A DNA stretch of 16,022 nucleotides from DAIOGN01 sp036745245 (GCA_036745245.1 DAIOGN010000082.1:1-16022), one strand, 5' to 3'. Positions 1-8,144 are shown, numbered from the stretch's first letter. Notes: generated by a model not told the origin, from the sequence alone. Program-made: numbers and translations.

Positions 1-573
1 CGGGGGTTGACGCACTGGGCGGGACGCTGGGCACTGGCGCTGCTTGCGATCTTTCTCACTGTGAACATGCCGGCCCTGCTGTTCGCCAGCCTCAAACCCG
101 CCGAACCGCTGGTGTACCTGTTCCGCCACGTGTATGAACATGTGGACCCGGCTTCGAGCGTGTTGGTGTACACAGGTGAAAATCCGTACGGACGCGTGGA
201 GATCCTCGCGCGACTCTATCCGGAACTACCGGCGCTTCAGGCGGAACGAGTCGACGAACGCGGCATGATTCCGCTGTACATCAACTTCTACCGTCACCGC
301 GAATTGCCGCTGGTGCGACGGAGGGGGGCAGTTGACATCGCGGCCTACGCCGACAGCACCTATCGTGAGGTACTCGTGGCATGGCAGCGCGTCCATCTCG
401 ACACGAGCATGAGCCGGCTGTCGATGACGCCCCTGTATTGCTACCTGCCCGACTGGCTCACACGGCTGAACTACACCGACTGGACCAGCCGCACGCAGGT
501 GTGGACGCTGTACCGATTGAATGATCAGTGGCGCGCCTCACGGCGGAAGGCATCGGAAGCGACGGTGCCGTAA
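1..573 (+). CDS. C-terminal fragment of a membrane protein, probably a polyprenyl-dependent glycosyltransferase
   Basis: The frame is open to the left window edge, so the TTG at position 7 need not be the true start; this is the 3' end of a longer gene, stopping with TAA at 571-573. The visible part begins with a hydrophobic segment (roughly LALLAIFLTVNMPALLFASL) that reads as the last transmembrane helix, followed by about 150 polar residues rich in Tyr, Trp and Arg, with no metal or nucleotide motif I recognise. A final membrane helix followed by a soluble tail (PASSVLVYTGENPYGRVEILARLYPEL) fits the C-terminus of GT39/PMT-like integral membrane glycosyltransferases, which move sugars from polyprenyl-phosphate donors on the outer face of the inner membrane. 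That assignment is inference from architecture; another multi-pass membrane protein is possible. It is convergent with the metallophosphoesterase gene. Confidence 0.5.
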   Translation, partial: RGLTHWAGRWALALLAIFLTVNMPALLFASLKPAEPLVYLFRHVYEHVDPASSVLVYTGENPYGRVEILARLYPELPALQAERVDERGMIPLYINFYRHRELPLVRRRGAVDIAAYADSTYREVLVAWQRVHLDTSMSRLSMTPLYCYLPDWLTRLNYTDWTSRTQVWTLYRLNDQWRASRRKASEATVP

Positions 574-687
574 AGAAATGTTCTTCATGGATTTCCGGGA
601 CAAGGAGCCCAGCAAGATGGCCGCTAAGGGCAGAGCCCATTGCGAAGCAGCCGGATTGTCCTTCCACTCCCTGGCCATACCTTTGCT

Positions 688-840
688 TTTGTCGTTTTTC
701 GTCACACGATCATTACATGATGGTTTCGGTGTCTTCCGTGAGCCGAATCGATCACAATTTGGAACGCAAAAATTGATCGTTACCGATCAGTGCGTAGGCA
801 GATTCGGTTGCACATTGATCGTGTGACGAAAAATCACAAA
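688..840. repeat. 153-bp inverted-repeat element (MITE-like or large cruciform)
   Basis: The ends are inverted copies: TTTTTCGTCACACGATCA at 695-712 is exactly complementary to 816-833, and the match extends outward by five more of seven bases (688-692 with 836-840), giving 23 of 25 paired. Inside is a second stem, CGATCA at 749-754 with TGATCG at 774-779, continued by ATTT/AAAT past a 2-nt bulge, plus CCGAATC (743-749) inverted at 801-807. CGATCA or its complement occurs five times: 707-712, 749-754, 774-779, 784-789 and 816-821. There is no coding content and no obvious target-site duplication. It could be a non-autonomous transposable element, a regulator-binding array or a structured RNA; the sequence alone does not decide. 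Confidence 0.7.
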
Positions 841-944
841 TCCAACTATGTCCGCCTCGGGCGCTCTTTGACCAACGAAAGAGGGGCTTGAAGTCAGTAA
901 GCGATTAAAGCCGCTCTGTCAGGTGACCAAAAGCCTCACCGCTT

Positions 945-978
945 TCCCCGAAATTCGGGGATGTTCCTAAAAAAGGGG
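945..978. repeat. Perfect hairpin with REP-like tail at the 3' end of the metallophosphoesterase gene
   Basis: TCCCCGAA, one base, TTCGGGGA (945-961) is a perfect 8-bp stem, followed on the plus strand by TGTTCCTAAAAAAGG. It starts 18 bp beyond the stop of the metallophosphoesterase gene. Read on that gene's strand the stem is not followed by a T run (a T6 run lies before it), so it is not a standard intrinsic terminator, although it could stop transcription or protect the 3' end. The build, a GGGG/CCCC core beside an A/T run, resembles the palindromic repeats near 12 kb and 13.1 kb, so a REP-type origin is plausible. Confidence 0.5.
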
Positions 979-979
979 C

Positions 980-2206
980 TCAGCCAACCGTAATAAGAGT
1001 CACTTCGGGCGGCGCCCCCAGTCGCATGGGGAACCAGTTCCCAAGACCGCGGTTCACGTATAGCTGCGATCCGTTCTTCTCGTAGGGCCCCGCCACGTAC
1101 TTGAACATGAGGTCGCCCAACGACACGGTGCGTCCGCCCGGGGGCGTGAATGCGATCTGCCCGCCGTGCGTGTGTCCCGACAACGTGAGCGCCACGCCCA
1201 GCTCCGCGGCGCGATCGAAGGCGTGCGGATGGTGGGCCAGAAGCACGGTGGGGCGGTCGGGCGGCGCGCCGGCCAGAGCTACATCCACATGGGAGGGCAA
1301 CCTCCCACCCTCCTGGGTGCGATTGCCCCACACCGGATAGTCGATGCCGGCCATGGTGATGCGTGAGTTGCCGATGGGCACCTCTACGTGCTCATCCCGC
1401 ACCACTGTCATGCCGAGCTTGCGCATCCCATCCAGAACGGCTTCGGGGTCCCCGGCGTAGTAGTCGTGGTTGCCGATGCACACGTACGAACCGTAGCGGG
1501 GCAGCTTGAGCTTCGCCATGGACTCCATGCATTCGGGAAACCAGGCCATGTTGTTGTTGATGATGTCACCGGTCACGACCATGAGGTCGCACGGCTTCTG
1601 GTTGATGGACTCGATGAATTCCGAGAGTTTGTCGCCCGGCATGAAGTTGCCCACATGCAAATCGGAAATCTGCATGATGCGCAGGCCCTCCAGCTCCTTG
1701 GGCCAGTTGCGCAGCTTCAGTTCCGGCTCGAACCAGTCGAAATCCTGCTGCGCTCTCAGAATGCCGTACCCCGACGTGAGCAGGAGCGTGGCGGGAAGCG
1801 CCGTGGCCGCCTTGGCCAGAAACTCGCGGCGCTGCGGTTCGGCCTGGTGGGCGCCCGAGCGGCGTCGCCACCAGCGCGCGATGCTGAACGGGGCGGTCGC
1901 GACCGTCTTCACCAGGAGAATCACGGAGAGCGCGAGTGTGGTGACCAGCCACGCGAAGTAGGGATATAGAAACCACAGGTGCCACGTCTGGTGAATCTGG
2001 CCGCGTGTGCTCAGCCCCTTGGCGAGAAAGTAGAAGGACGGCAGATTGAAGAGCAGCCACACCGCCCAGCCCGTCCATTTCAGACGATTCTTTGAAGCCT
2101 CCGTAGTACCGAACGCCGACATCCAGCGCACGGCATATCGCCCGCACAGGATGGACAGCACGAAGAAGAGGAAGAAGAACAACCGGATGACGAGACCGAA
2201 GGACAT
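980..2206 (-). CDS. Membrane-anchored calcineurin-like metallophosphoesterase (YkuE/YaeI type)
   Basis: 408 aa from the ATG at 2206. An in-frame upstream start at 2260 exists but lies inside the preceding amidohydrolase gene, whereas the ATG at 2206 opens directly with a hydrophobic helix, so I prefer it. Residues 1-110 contain three likely membrane helices (about 5-25, 45-63 and 78-102). A twin-arginine-like patch, RREFLAKAATALPATLLL (126-143), follows, and the soluble domain starts near 165. The two-metal phosphoesterase motifs are all present: D182-x-H184, G213-D214, G245-N-H-D248, H325-H326 and GHTHGG (344-349). The fold hydrolyses phosphomonoesters or diesters; relatives such as YaeI and YkuE are exported or membrane-bound and have been linked to envelope phospholipids, but the substrate here cannot be told. 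It starts 7 nt after the amidohydrolase stop and probably shares that operon. Confidence 0.88.
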   Translation of the reverse strand: MSFGLVIRLFFFLFFVLSILCGRYAVRWMSAFGTTEASKNRLKWTGWAVWLLFNLPSFYFLAKGLSTRGQIHQTWHLWFLYPYFAWLVTTLALSVILLVKTVATAPFSIARWWRRRSGAHQAEPQRREFLAKAATALPATLLLTSGYGILRAQQDFDWFEPELKLRNWPKELEGLRIMQISDLHVGNFMPGDKLSEFIESINQKPCDLMVVTGDIINNNMAWFPECMESMAKLKLPRYGSYVCIGNHDYYAGDPEAVLDGMRKLGMTVVRDEHVEVPIGNSRITMAGIDYPVWGNRTQEGGRLPSHVDVALAGAPPDRPTVLLAHHPHAFDRAAELGVALTLSGHTHGGQIAFTPPGGRTVSLGDLMFKYVAGPYEKNGSQLYVNRGLGNWFPMRLGAPPEVTLITVG

Positions 2207-2213
2207 AGGCCTA

Positions 2214-3785
2214 TTATACGACGAAAGGGGCCAGAGTTTCGGCCAGTTGGGGATCGGCATCCATATTGAGATAGCGGACGCGACCCGCGTGAATGGTGGC
2301 CAGAATCTTCACGTTCAGAATCTCCTCCTCGGGGACCTCCAGAAGGTCCCGGTCCAGTATCACCAGATTGGCCCGCTGCCCCGGCGCCAGCTTCCCGGTG
2401 TGACTCTCCTGCCCGGCTGCGTAGGCCGCGCCGGAGGTAAATGCCGCCACGGCCGTATAACGATCGATTCGTTCGCCGGATTCCCACGGCCCGCGTGCAT
2501 CACCGGGTCGCCGTCGACAGCAGGCGGCGTACACCCCGAACAGCGGGTCCACGGGTTCTATCGGCACATCCGATCCAAACGCCAGAGGAACGCCTGCGCC
2601 CTTCAGGCTGGCCATGGGAAATGCGTACTTTGATCGCCGCTCGCCCCAGTGTGTGAGCGCCATCTCGCGGTCGGATACCAGATGCGAAGGCTGCATGGAG
2701 GCAATCCAGCCGGAGGCGGCAAACGCTGCCACGTCCCCTGGCCGCACACTCTGAGCGTGCTCGATCCGGTGCCGCAGGCGACCTGCGGGATGCGTGGCGG
2801 CCTCGGCTATCACTTCCGAGTTGGCCCGGTCGCCGATGGCATGGATGGCGCAGGCCAGGCCATGCGACTGGGCATAGTCGAGATGCTCCTTCAACTGCGT
2901 GGCTGTGAGCCGAGGCACCCCCACGTTTGTCGGTGAACCCTCGTACGGCTCCCACATGTGCGCCGTCTGCGAACCCAGCGCGCCGTCGGTGAAGAGCTTC
3001 AATCCTGCAAACACACAGGGCATCTCTCCCGTGTTCGACTTGAGCCGCTCGCGTTCCACGTACGCCAGCTCTTCCACCCGGAGATATTGCACCATGTCGA
3101 TGGACGGCGTTTTCCAGGCCTGATAGGCTCGCCAGGCGTCGAGTTCGCCCATATCGTGAATCGACGTGACGCCCAACGCGTGCACCGCAGCGGCGGCACG
3201 CTCGAGTTGTGCGGCCGATCGGGCGGGATCCGGTTTCGGAAGCACCTTGTGAATCAGCTCGCAGGCCTTCTCGAACAGCATGCCCGTGGGCTCCCCTGCG
3301 TCGTCACGCTGGATGGTTCCGCCCGGAGGATCCGGCGTTTGCGCGTTGATGCCAGCCGCCTCGAGGGCCCGCGAGTTCACCCACAACGCGTGTGTGTCCT
3401 TCGTGTACAGTGAGACCGGATGATCTGGGACCAGGAGGTCGAGATCATGCCGGGTGGGAAAGCGAGCTGGCGTCCAGGTGTTCTTGTTGAACCCGCGCCC
3501 GCACAGCCACCCTCCGGCCGGAAGGAACGCGGCCTTCTCCTTGACTCTTGCGAGCGCCAGCGCCAGGCTCGGCACGTCGTCCAGCTCGACGTCGTCACGC
3601 GTTCGCGCCCAATAATAGAAGTGCGTATGCGCATCGCAGAATCCGGGCAACATGGTGCGGCCGCGCAGGTCGATTCCGGCGCCCGGTTCGTCGAGGGCGG
3701 CGATCGTCTCGCCGGACAGGCGGATCGAAGACACGGTACGGCCGGGCGCCACCATGGTGTATAAGCGGCCATTCACGAGCTTCAT
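2214..3785 (-). CDS. Amidohydrolase, YtcJ-like (Amidohydro_3) family
   Basis: 523 aa, a usual length for the family. It begins with a short beta-sandwich segment (1-45) and then PGFCDAHTHF, giving the metal-binding H53-x-H55. Further expected ligands follow: K263 in GLKLFTDGALGSQTA (the likely carboxylated lysine), H315 in CAIHAIGDRAN, H343 in RIEHAQ and D405 in AFGSDVPIEPVDP. The C-terminus closes the sandwich (GKLAPGQRANLVILDRDLLEV). The family hydrolyses C-N bonds in cyclic or acylated amides using one or two metal ions in a TIM barrel; no signal peptide is seen, so it is cytoplasmic. The ATG (3785-3783) overlaps the selB stop as ATGA, implying translational coupling. The true substrate is unknown and no role in selenium metabolism is established. 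Confidence 0.9.
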   Translation of the reverse strand: MKLVNGRLYTMVAPGRTVSSIRLSGETIAALDEPGAGIDLRGRTMLPGFCDAHTHFYYWARTRDDVELDDVPSLALALARVKEKAAFLPAGGWLCGRGFNKNTWTPARFPTRHDLDLLVPDHPVSLYTKDTHALWVNSRALEAAGINAQTPDPPGGTIQRDDAGEPTGMLFEKACELIHKVLPKPDPARSAAQLERAAAAVHALGVTSIHDMGELDAWRAYQAWKTPSIDMVQYLRVEELAYVERERLKSNTGEMPCVFAGLKLFTDGALGSQTAHMWEPYEGSPTNVGVPRLTATQLKEHLDYAQSHGLACAIHAIGDRANSEVIAEAATHPAGRLRHRIEHAQSVRPGDVAAFAASGWIASMQPSHLVSDREMALTHWGERRSKYAFPMASLKGAGVPLAFGSDVPIEPVDPLFGVYAACCRRRPGDARGPWESGERIDRYTAVAAFTSGAAYAAGQESHTGKLAPGQRANLVILDRDLLEVPEEEILNVKILATIHAGRVRYLNMDADPQLAETLAPFVV

Positions 3786-5653
3786 GCCCCACGCTCCTGA
3801 AGCAGTTCGGCGGCCCGTGGTCCAAGTACTCTGGCGTCACCCACCCGTTTAGTGTAGCCCAGCCGGTCGCAGCGGTCGAGGATGGGAAGCGCATACTTTC
3901 GCGAGGCGCCCAGCGCGTCGCGCAGCGCAGCCACTGTGAGTTCGCCGCCCTGTTGCAGCGTTTCAAGGATGAGCTTCACCGCGCGATCGAAATCGGCAGT
4001 CCTCAGGAGCACACCTTCCTTTAGCTCAGTGAACTCTCCCGACTTCAGCAAGAATTCCAGCGTAGCACGCGCCTCGGGCGTTGACGCCAATAACTCGGCG
4101 CGCGTGGGTCCCGAATAGGGAGTCGCCTCGAAAAGTTTTCGCCATTCGTCGGCGAGACGCGATTGTGTCTCTGTGAGACCAGCGCGATGCGACTGGTGAC
4201 AGAGGTTTGGACCCAGGGCTCGCACGCCGTCGGCTTCCAGTTCACGCACGAAGGAAGCGTGCAGTTCCTCGGGAAGATCTGCCAACAGATCGGCAGATGC
4301 GGGCCCGTCCTGGGACGGGTGAGCTTTGTGGTACGCCTTCACTTTGGTAACGATATCTGATCTGAGCCCTGCGAGCCAGCCGGCGCGCATGAGCCGGTTG
4401 CCCTTCCGCTCCCAGAGACCAGACTTGTCGCCTTCGGCCAGTTGCGTCTCGAACCGTGCAGCGCTCTCCGGAAAGAATGGAAACAGCTGTTCCGCCGAGA
4501 CACTTGGCTCATGTGCGAGATGAAATTGGATAGCATTCGCGTAATCCCCATCCGCCAGCTCTGCGAGCCCCTTCCACCTGGCGGCGTGACGCTTGCCATA
4601 TCGATGCGGCGATGGCTCCAGCAGTCGGCCGCCCGCCACGGTGACGGGAGGCGTGGGCAGTCGCACGATGAACCGGTCGCCGAAGCGCCCGGCCATGGGA
4701 CCTCTCAGTTCGAGCTGGGCCACGGAACGCGCTCCCGCCGCAAGCGGTGATGCCGTTGGGAGATGTAGCCGAGCCTCCACCTCCGTAGTACCGTGGATCA
4801 CCAACAGTGTGGTGCCATGCTTGAGCGCCACCGGGATCGACGGCACCATCGACAGCTCCACACCCACAAAGTGCGACAGTTGGCTCGGCGAGTCCGCATA
4901 TAACCACATGCCCCGGCCCACCTGGTCCTTCTCCACGCCGGCCAGGTTCACGGCCACACGGCTTCCGGGAGACGCACTTTCGAGTTCATGCTTGTGAGTC
5001 TGTAACGATCGAATACGCACGGTGAGATTCGGGGGAAAGAGCTGCAGCTTCTGTTCACGCGCAAACGATCCGTCGCGCAGGGTTCCGGTGACCACCGTAC
5101 CCTGACCCGCCATGGTGAATACTCGATCGATGGCCAGCCGGCCACGGCCGCGATCCTCGCGCTCTGCCGTCTCACGTTGCACGCCGGCGATGCACGACTT
5201 GAGCTCGTCCAGTCCCTTCCCCGAGAGCGCGTCGGTGCGCACGATGGGCGCCCCTTCGAGGAAGGTGCCCTTGGTCTTGGCTCGGATGTCGTCTTCGACC
5301 AGGCCGATCCACGTGGGCTCGGCCAAACTGCATTTGGTGATCACCACAATTCCAGCACGCACTTCCAGCAATCTCAAAATGTCGAGATGTTCCTGTGTCT
5401 GCGGCATCCAACCGTCGTCTGCAGCCACCACGCCGCCCGCGCCCGACACCATCGTGCGTACGAACTTTTCGTGTCCGGGAACATCCACCACGCCCAAAGG
5501 ACCCGCCTCCGTCTCGAACCAGGCGAAGCCCAGTTCGATCGTGAGTCCACGTTCCTTTTCCTCGGGGAGGCGGTCCGGGTCGATGCCGGTGAGAGCTTTG
5601 ACGAGAGTGGACTTGCCGTGATCCACGTGTCCGGCGGTGCCGAGTACGTGCAT
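3782..5653 (-). CDS. selB: Selenocysteine-specific translation elongation factor SelB
   Basis: 623 aa, close to the usual 610-640. The protein delivers Sec-tRNA to the ribosome at UGA codons marked by a SECIS hairpin. The N-terminal G domain has G1 GHVDHGKST (8-16), the switch I segment RLPEEKERGLTIELGFAW and G3 DVPGHE (57-62). EF-Tu-like barrels follow (GTVVTGTLRDG near 185-195; VRSLQTHKHELESASPGSRVAVNL), and the C-terminal third (about 370-620) fits the winged helices that bind SECIS. Three oddities: six residues normally present between GAGG and VVAADDG (usually like IDLVLL) are absent after residue 74; G4 reads TKCS (106-109) instead of TKxD; and G5 reads TDALSGKG where the D141 position is normally Ser/Thr. 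It starts 7 nt after the selA stop and its own stop overlaps the next gene. Confidence 0.93.
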   Translation of the reverse strand: MHVLGTAGHVDHGKSTLVKALTGIDPDRLPEEKERGLTIELGFAWFETEAGPLGVVDVPGHEKFVRTMVSGAGGVVAADDGWMPQTQEHLDILRLLEVRAGIVVITKCSLAEPTWIGLVEDDIRAKTKGTFLEGAPIVRTDALSGKGLDELKSCIAGVQRETAEREDRGRGRLAIDRVFTMAGQGTVVTGTLRDGSFAREQKLQLFPPNLTVRIRSLQTHKHELESASPGSRVAVNLAGVEKDQVGRGMWLYADSPSQLSHFVGVELSMVPSIPVALKHGTTLLVIHGTTEVEARLHLPTASPLAAGARSVAQLELRGPMAGRFGDRFIVRLPTPPVTVAGGRLLEPSPHRYGKRHAARWKGLAELADGDYANAIQFHLAHEPSVSAEQLFPFFPESAARFETQLAEGDKSGLWERKGNRLMRAGWLAGLRSDIVTKVKAYHKAHPSQDGPASADLLADLPEELHASFVRELEADGVRALGPNLCHQSHRAGLTETQSRLADEWRKLFEATPYSGPTRAELLASTPEARATLEFLLKSGEFTELKEGVLLRTADFDRAVKLILETLQQGGELTVAALRDALGASRKYALPILDRCDRLGYTKRVGDARVLGPRAAELLQERGA

Positions 5654-5660
5654 CGAAAGA

Positions 5661-7019
5661 CTACTGCGAGTCGGCGTCCGCGATCGCGCGCGCCAGCTCC
5701 TGGTCCTGATCGGGGAACACGGTTTTCAAATCGAAATACACACGCTCGTCTTGAACACGCGCCAGCACGGGGGGCGTACGCCGACGCAAGGCCGCCGTCA
5801 CGCGATCAACGGATGGCACGGCCGCCGCCACAGCCACGGAAGGAATCCTCGCTCCAGGAAGCGTTCCGCCACCTGTGACAGCCTCAGAAACACACACTTC
5901 GAGCCTGGCCGATCCAGCGCGAGCTACGATGCCCTCCGCTCTTTCGCGAAGCTGTGCCTCGCCTGTCGCAAGCAGCCGATACAGGGGCAGAATCTCCTCC
6001 ACCTTACCCGACAAATGTGCCAGCGCGCATACTTCAAGGGCGGCAAGGCTTGTCTTATCGAGGCGAAGCGCACGATAGAGCGGGTGGTTGGCCAAAGCCG
6101 TTATCGCCTCGCGATTCCCCACCAGGACGCCTGCCTGCGGGCCGCCCAGGAGCTTGTCACCCGAGACACACACTACGTCGGCGCCGTCTCTCACAGCTTC
6201 CGCAAGCGTACGCTCGTGCGGCAGTCCGTAGACTGAGAGATCCGACACGGCGCCCGATCCCAGGTCCTCGAAGAGTTGAATTCGATGTTCCTTGCAGAGT
6301 CCGTGCAGGCTGCGCACGGGCACATCTTCCACAAACCCCGTCATCTCGAAATTGGAGCGGTGCACCTTGAGCACGGCAGCGGTCTCTCCGTCGATGGCGG
6401 CCTTGTAGTCGGCCAGCGAGGTTCGGTTGGTGGTACCCACTTCCACCAAACGACAGCCAGACATGGCCATGATCTCAGGAATGCGAAAGCCCCCGCCGAT
6501 CTGCACCAACTCGCCACGCGACACCACCACCTTCTTCCCGCGCGCGAGACAGAGCATGAGGAGCACAGCCGCGGCGCAGTTGTTCACCACCAGGCCCGCT
6601 TCCGCCCCGGCCAGCTCTGCCAGCAGGCGATTGACCAGCGGACCGCGTTTGCCGCGCTCGCCGGTCTCAAGATCGATCTCCAGCGTGCTGTACCCGGCGA
6701 TCCGGGACTGGACTCGATTCCAGAACTCCAGGTCGAGCGGTGCGCGGCCGAGATTGGTGTGAATGAGCACGCCGGTGGCATTGATCACGGGCATCTGGCC
6801 GCCACGTTTCGACCGTTCCAGGTGTTCCAGAACCGTCTGGTTCAGCGCCTCAATGTCAGCGCCAGGCATTTCCCTCGAACGCTGCACCGCTTCACGCACA
6901 AGAGACGTGACCATGGACCGCGAAAGCTGATCCACCCAGGCCCGGTACGCTGGATCTGAAACGATCTCTTCGATCGAAGGGGGAACGAACCCCGTCCGGC
7001 GGGCTGCTTTCTCACTCAT
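5661..7019 (-). CDS. selA: L-seryl-tRNA(Sec) selenium transferase SelA
   Basis: 452 aa from the ATG at 7019; an in-frame TTG at 7031 would add four residues but is less likely. SelA is a PLP enzyme that converts Ser-tRNA(Sec) to Sec-tRNA(Sec) with selenophosphate. The sequence shows the N-terminal tRNA-binding region, then NATGVLIHTNLGRAPL (80-95), the fold-type-I core with VVNNCAAAVLLML (144-156), SRGELVQIGGGFRIPEIM (167-184), EVGTTNRT (193-200), EDLGSG (251-256), and the PLP lysine K289 in SGDKLLGGPQAG. Length and motif order match the family (E. coli about 463 aa). It lies 21 nt downstream of the Fic gene and directly ahead of selB. No selC tRNA or selD (selenophosphate synthetase) is seen in the window, so these must be elsewhere. 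Confidence 0.96.
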   Translation of the reverse strand: MSEKAARRTGFVPPSIEEIVSDPAYRAWVDQLSRSMVTSLVREAVQRSREMPGADIEALNQTVLEHLERSKRGGQMPVINATGVLIHTNLGRAPLDLEFWNRVQSRIAGYSTLEIDLETGERGKRGPLVNRLLAELAGAEAGLVVNNCAAAVLLMLCLARGKKVVVSRGELVQIGGGFRIPEIMAMSGCRLVEVGTTNRTSLADYKAAIDGETAAVLKVHRSNFEMTGFVEDVPVRSLHGLCKEHRIQLFEDLGSGAVSDLSVYGLPHERTLAEAVRDGADVVCVSGDKLLGGPQAGVLVGNREAITALANHPLYRALRLDKTSLAALEVCALAHLSGKVEEILPLYRLLATGEAQLRERAEGIVARAGSARLEVCVSEAVTGGGTLPGARIPSVAVAAAVPSVDRVTAALRRRTPPVLARVQDERVYFDLKTVFPDQDQELARAIADADSQ

Positions 7020-7040
7020 GCGGACCCACAATATACGGCC

Positions 7041-8141
7041 CTATGCAGGAGCAAGCGAATAACTTGTGCTGCGTCCACCTTCTCGATTCCGGATCAGGAG
7101 TTCGCGCTCGACCAGTATGAGAATGTCACGAAGAGCGGTGTCCTGCGAGCACTGGGTCAGCCGGGCGTATTTGGTTGTCGTGAGCTTGCCTTCAAAACCA
7201 TCCAGGAGACGATTTACAACCAGCCGCTGACGTTCATTGAGTTGCACATCCTGAAACCGGTCCCGGAAGCGCGCCTTGGCCAGAACGGAACCGAGAATGA
7301 ATTGAGCACCATCGATCGCACGCCCCAGGCAATTAAGAAACCAGTCCAGCCACGGCGTAATGTCCATCGTTCCTTTCTGAGTCGTTTCCAGAATCTCGTA
7401 GTAGGCGTGGCGCTCCAGCCGGACCTGCGCGGATGTGCTGTAGAAACGCTGAGGGCTGTTCTCCGATCGCGCGAGGGCCATATCGGCGATCGCACGTGCG
7501 ATGCGACCATTGCCATCATCAAGTGGGTGTAGGGTCACGAACCAGAGATGGGCGATGCCCGACCTCAGAACGGGATCGATGGCCGCTTCGTGTTCGAACC
7601 AGTCCAGGAACGCGTCCATTTCGGCCGTGAGCCGTCCGGCTCTCGGCGCTTCGAAGTGAATGCGTTCCTTTCCCATCGGGCCGGAGACCACCTGCATCGG
7701 GCCCGAACTATCGTCTCGCCAGGCTCCCGATCTGATGGTTGTCATTCCACTTCGTCCCGTCGGGAAGAGCGAAGCGTGCCACGCGAAGAGTCGTTCGGGG
7801 GTGAGCGGCTGATCATAGTGGCGCGTGGCATCCAGCATCATTTCGACGATACCTTCTACGTTGCGGTCTGCGGGTGTGAGTGCGCCGATGTCCATGCCCA
7901 TGCGTCGGGCAATCGAAGTGCGGACCTGCTCGGCATCCAGCTTCTCCCCTTCGATTTCGCTGCTCTTCACAACGTCCGTCGTCAGCGTTTGCAGGACAGC
8001 CTCCTGCTGTAGCTTGAATCCCAACGCCTCCATGTGCCCAACCAGTCGGCCCTGGTTGTGGCTAACACGCGCGAGCGGTCCGACGAGCTGGTCGGCATTC
8101 CAATGGAAGCGAGGCCAGTCCTTTAGTTCATGTATGTACAT
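7041..8141 (-). CDS. Fic-domain protein with N-terminal inhibitory helix and C-terminal winged helix
   Basis: 366 aa. Fic enzymes usually transfer AMP (sometimes another group) from a nucleotide to a protein hydroxyl. The N-terminus (about 1-80) resembles the DUF4172 region and holds the self-inhibitory motif S60-SEI-E64-G65 ([S/T]xxxE[G/N]), which makes this a class II Fic that blocks its own active site. The catalytic loop is HPLDDGNGRIAR (205-216), with H205 as the expected base; Leu replaces the usual Phe after HP. The C-terminal part (about 297-366, LNERQRLVVNRLLDGFEGKLTTTKYARLTQ...) reads as a winged helix-turn-helix. The ATG at 8141 is preceded by AGGAG at 8151-8155. No antitoxin gene is adjacent, as expected when inhibition is internal. 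The target is unknown. Confidence 0.9.
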   Translation of the reverse strand: MYIHELKDWPRFHWNADQLVGPLARVSHNQGRLVGHMEALGFKLQQEAVLQTLTTDVVKSSEIEGEKLDAEQVRTSIARRMGMDIGALTPADRNVEGIVEMMLDATRHYDQPLTPERLFAWHASLFPTGRSGMTTIRSGAWRDDSSGPMQVVSGPMGKERIHFEAPRAGRLTAEMDAFLDWFEHEAAIDPVLRSGIAHLWFVTLHPLDDGNGRIARAIADMALARSENSPQRFYSTSAQVRLERHAYYEILETTQKGTMDITPWLDWFLNCLGRAIDGAQFILGSVLAKARFRDRFQDVQLNERQRLVVNRLLDGFEGKLTTTKYARLTQCSQDTALRDILILVERELLIRNREGGRSTSYSLAPA

Positions 8142-8144
8142 TGC

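Larger units (their letters stand above)
574..979. other. Convergent intergenic region, no gene
   Basis: About 400 bp lie between the stop of the left-edge gene and the stop of the metallophosphoesterase gene. Short open frames exist, but none has a convincing ribosome site or recognisable product, and they run through the inverted repeat. Positions 574-687 show nothing notable. From 688 to 840 there is a long inverted-repeat element, visibly poorer in G+C than the flanking genes, and at 945-961 a perfect hairpin; both are listed separately. Positions 841-944 hold nothing I can name. Confidence 0.7.

Noticed and set aside
521..826. Small open frames through the intergenic region after the left-edge gene
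   Set aside because: They run through the inverted-repeat element, lack a good ribosome site and encode nothing recognisable.
1388..1969. Long plus-strand frames opposite the phosphoesterase and other minus-strand genes
   Set aside because: They are high-GC shadow frames opposite clearly conserved proteins and show no family motifs.
2207..2230. TATAAT just ahead of the phosphoesterase ATG as a possible promoter
   Set aside because: It overlaps the amidohydrolase stop codon, has no good -35 and would give a fully leaderless message; operon read-through explains expression better.
980..2260. Longer phosphoesterase start at 2260
   Set aside because: It would overlap the amidohydrolase gene by 47 nt and put 18 polar residues before the first membrane helix; the ATG at 2206 is more natural.
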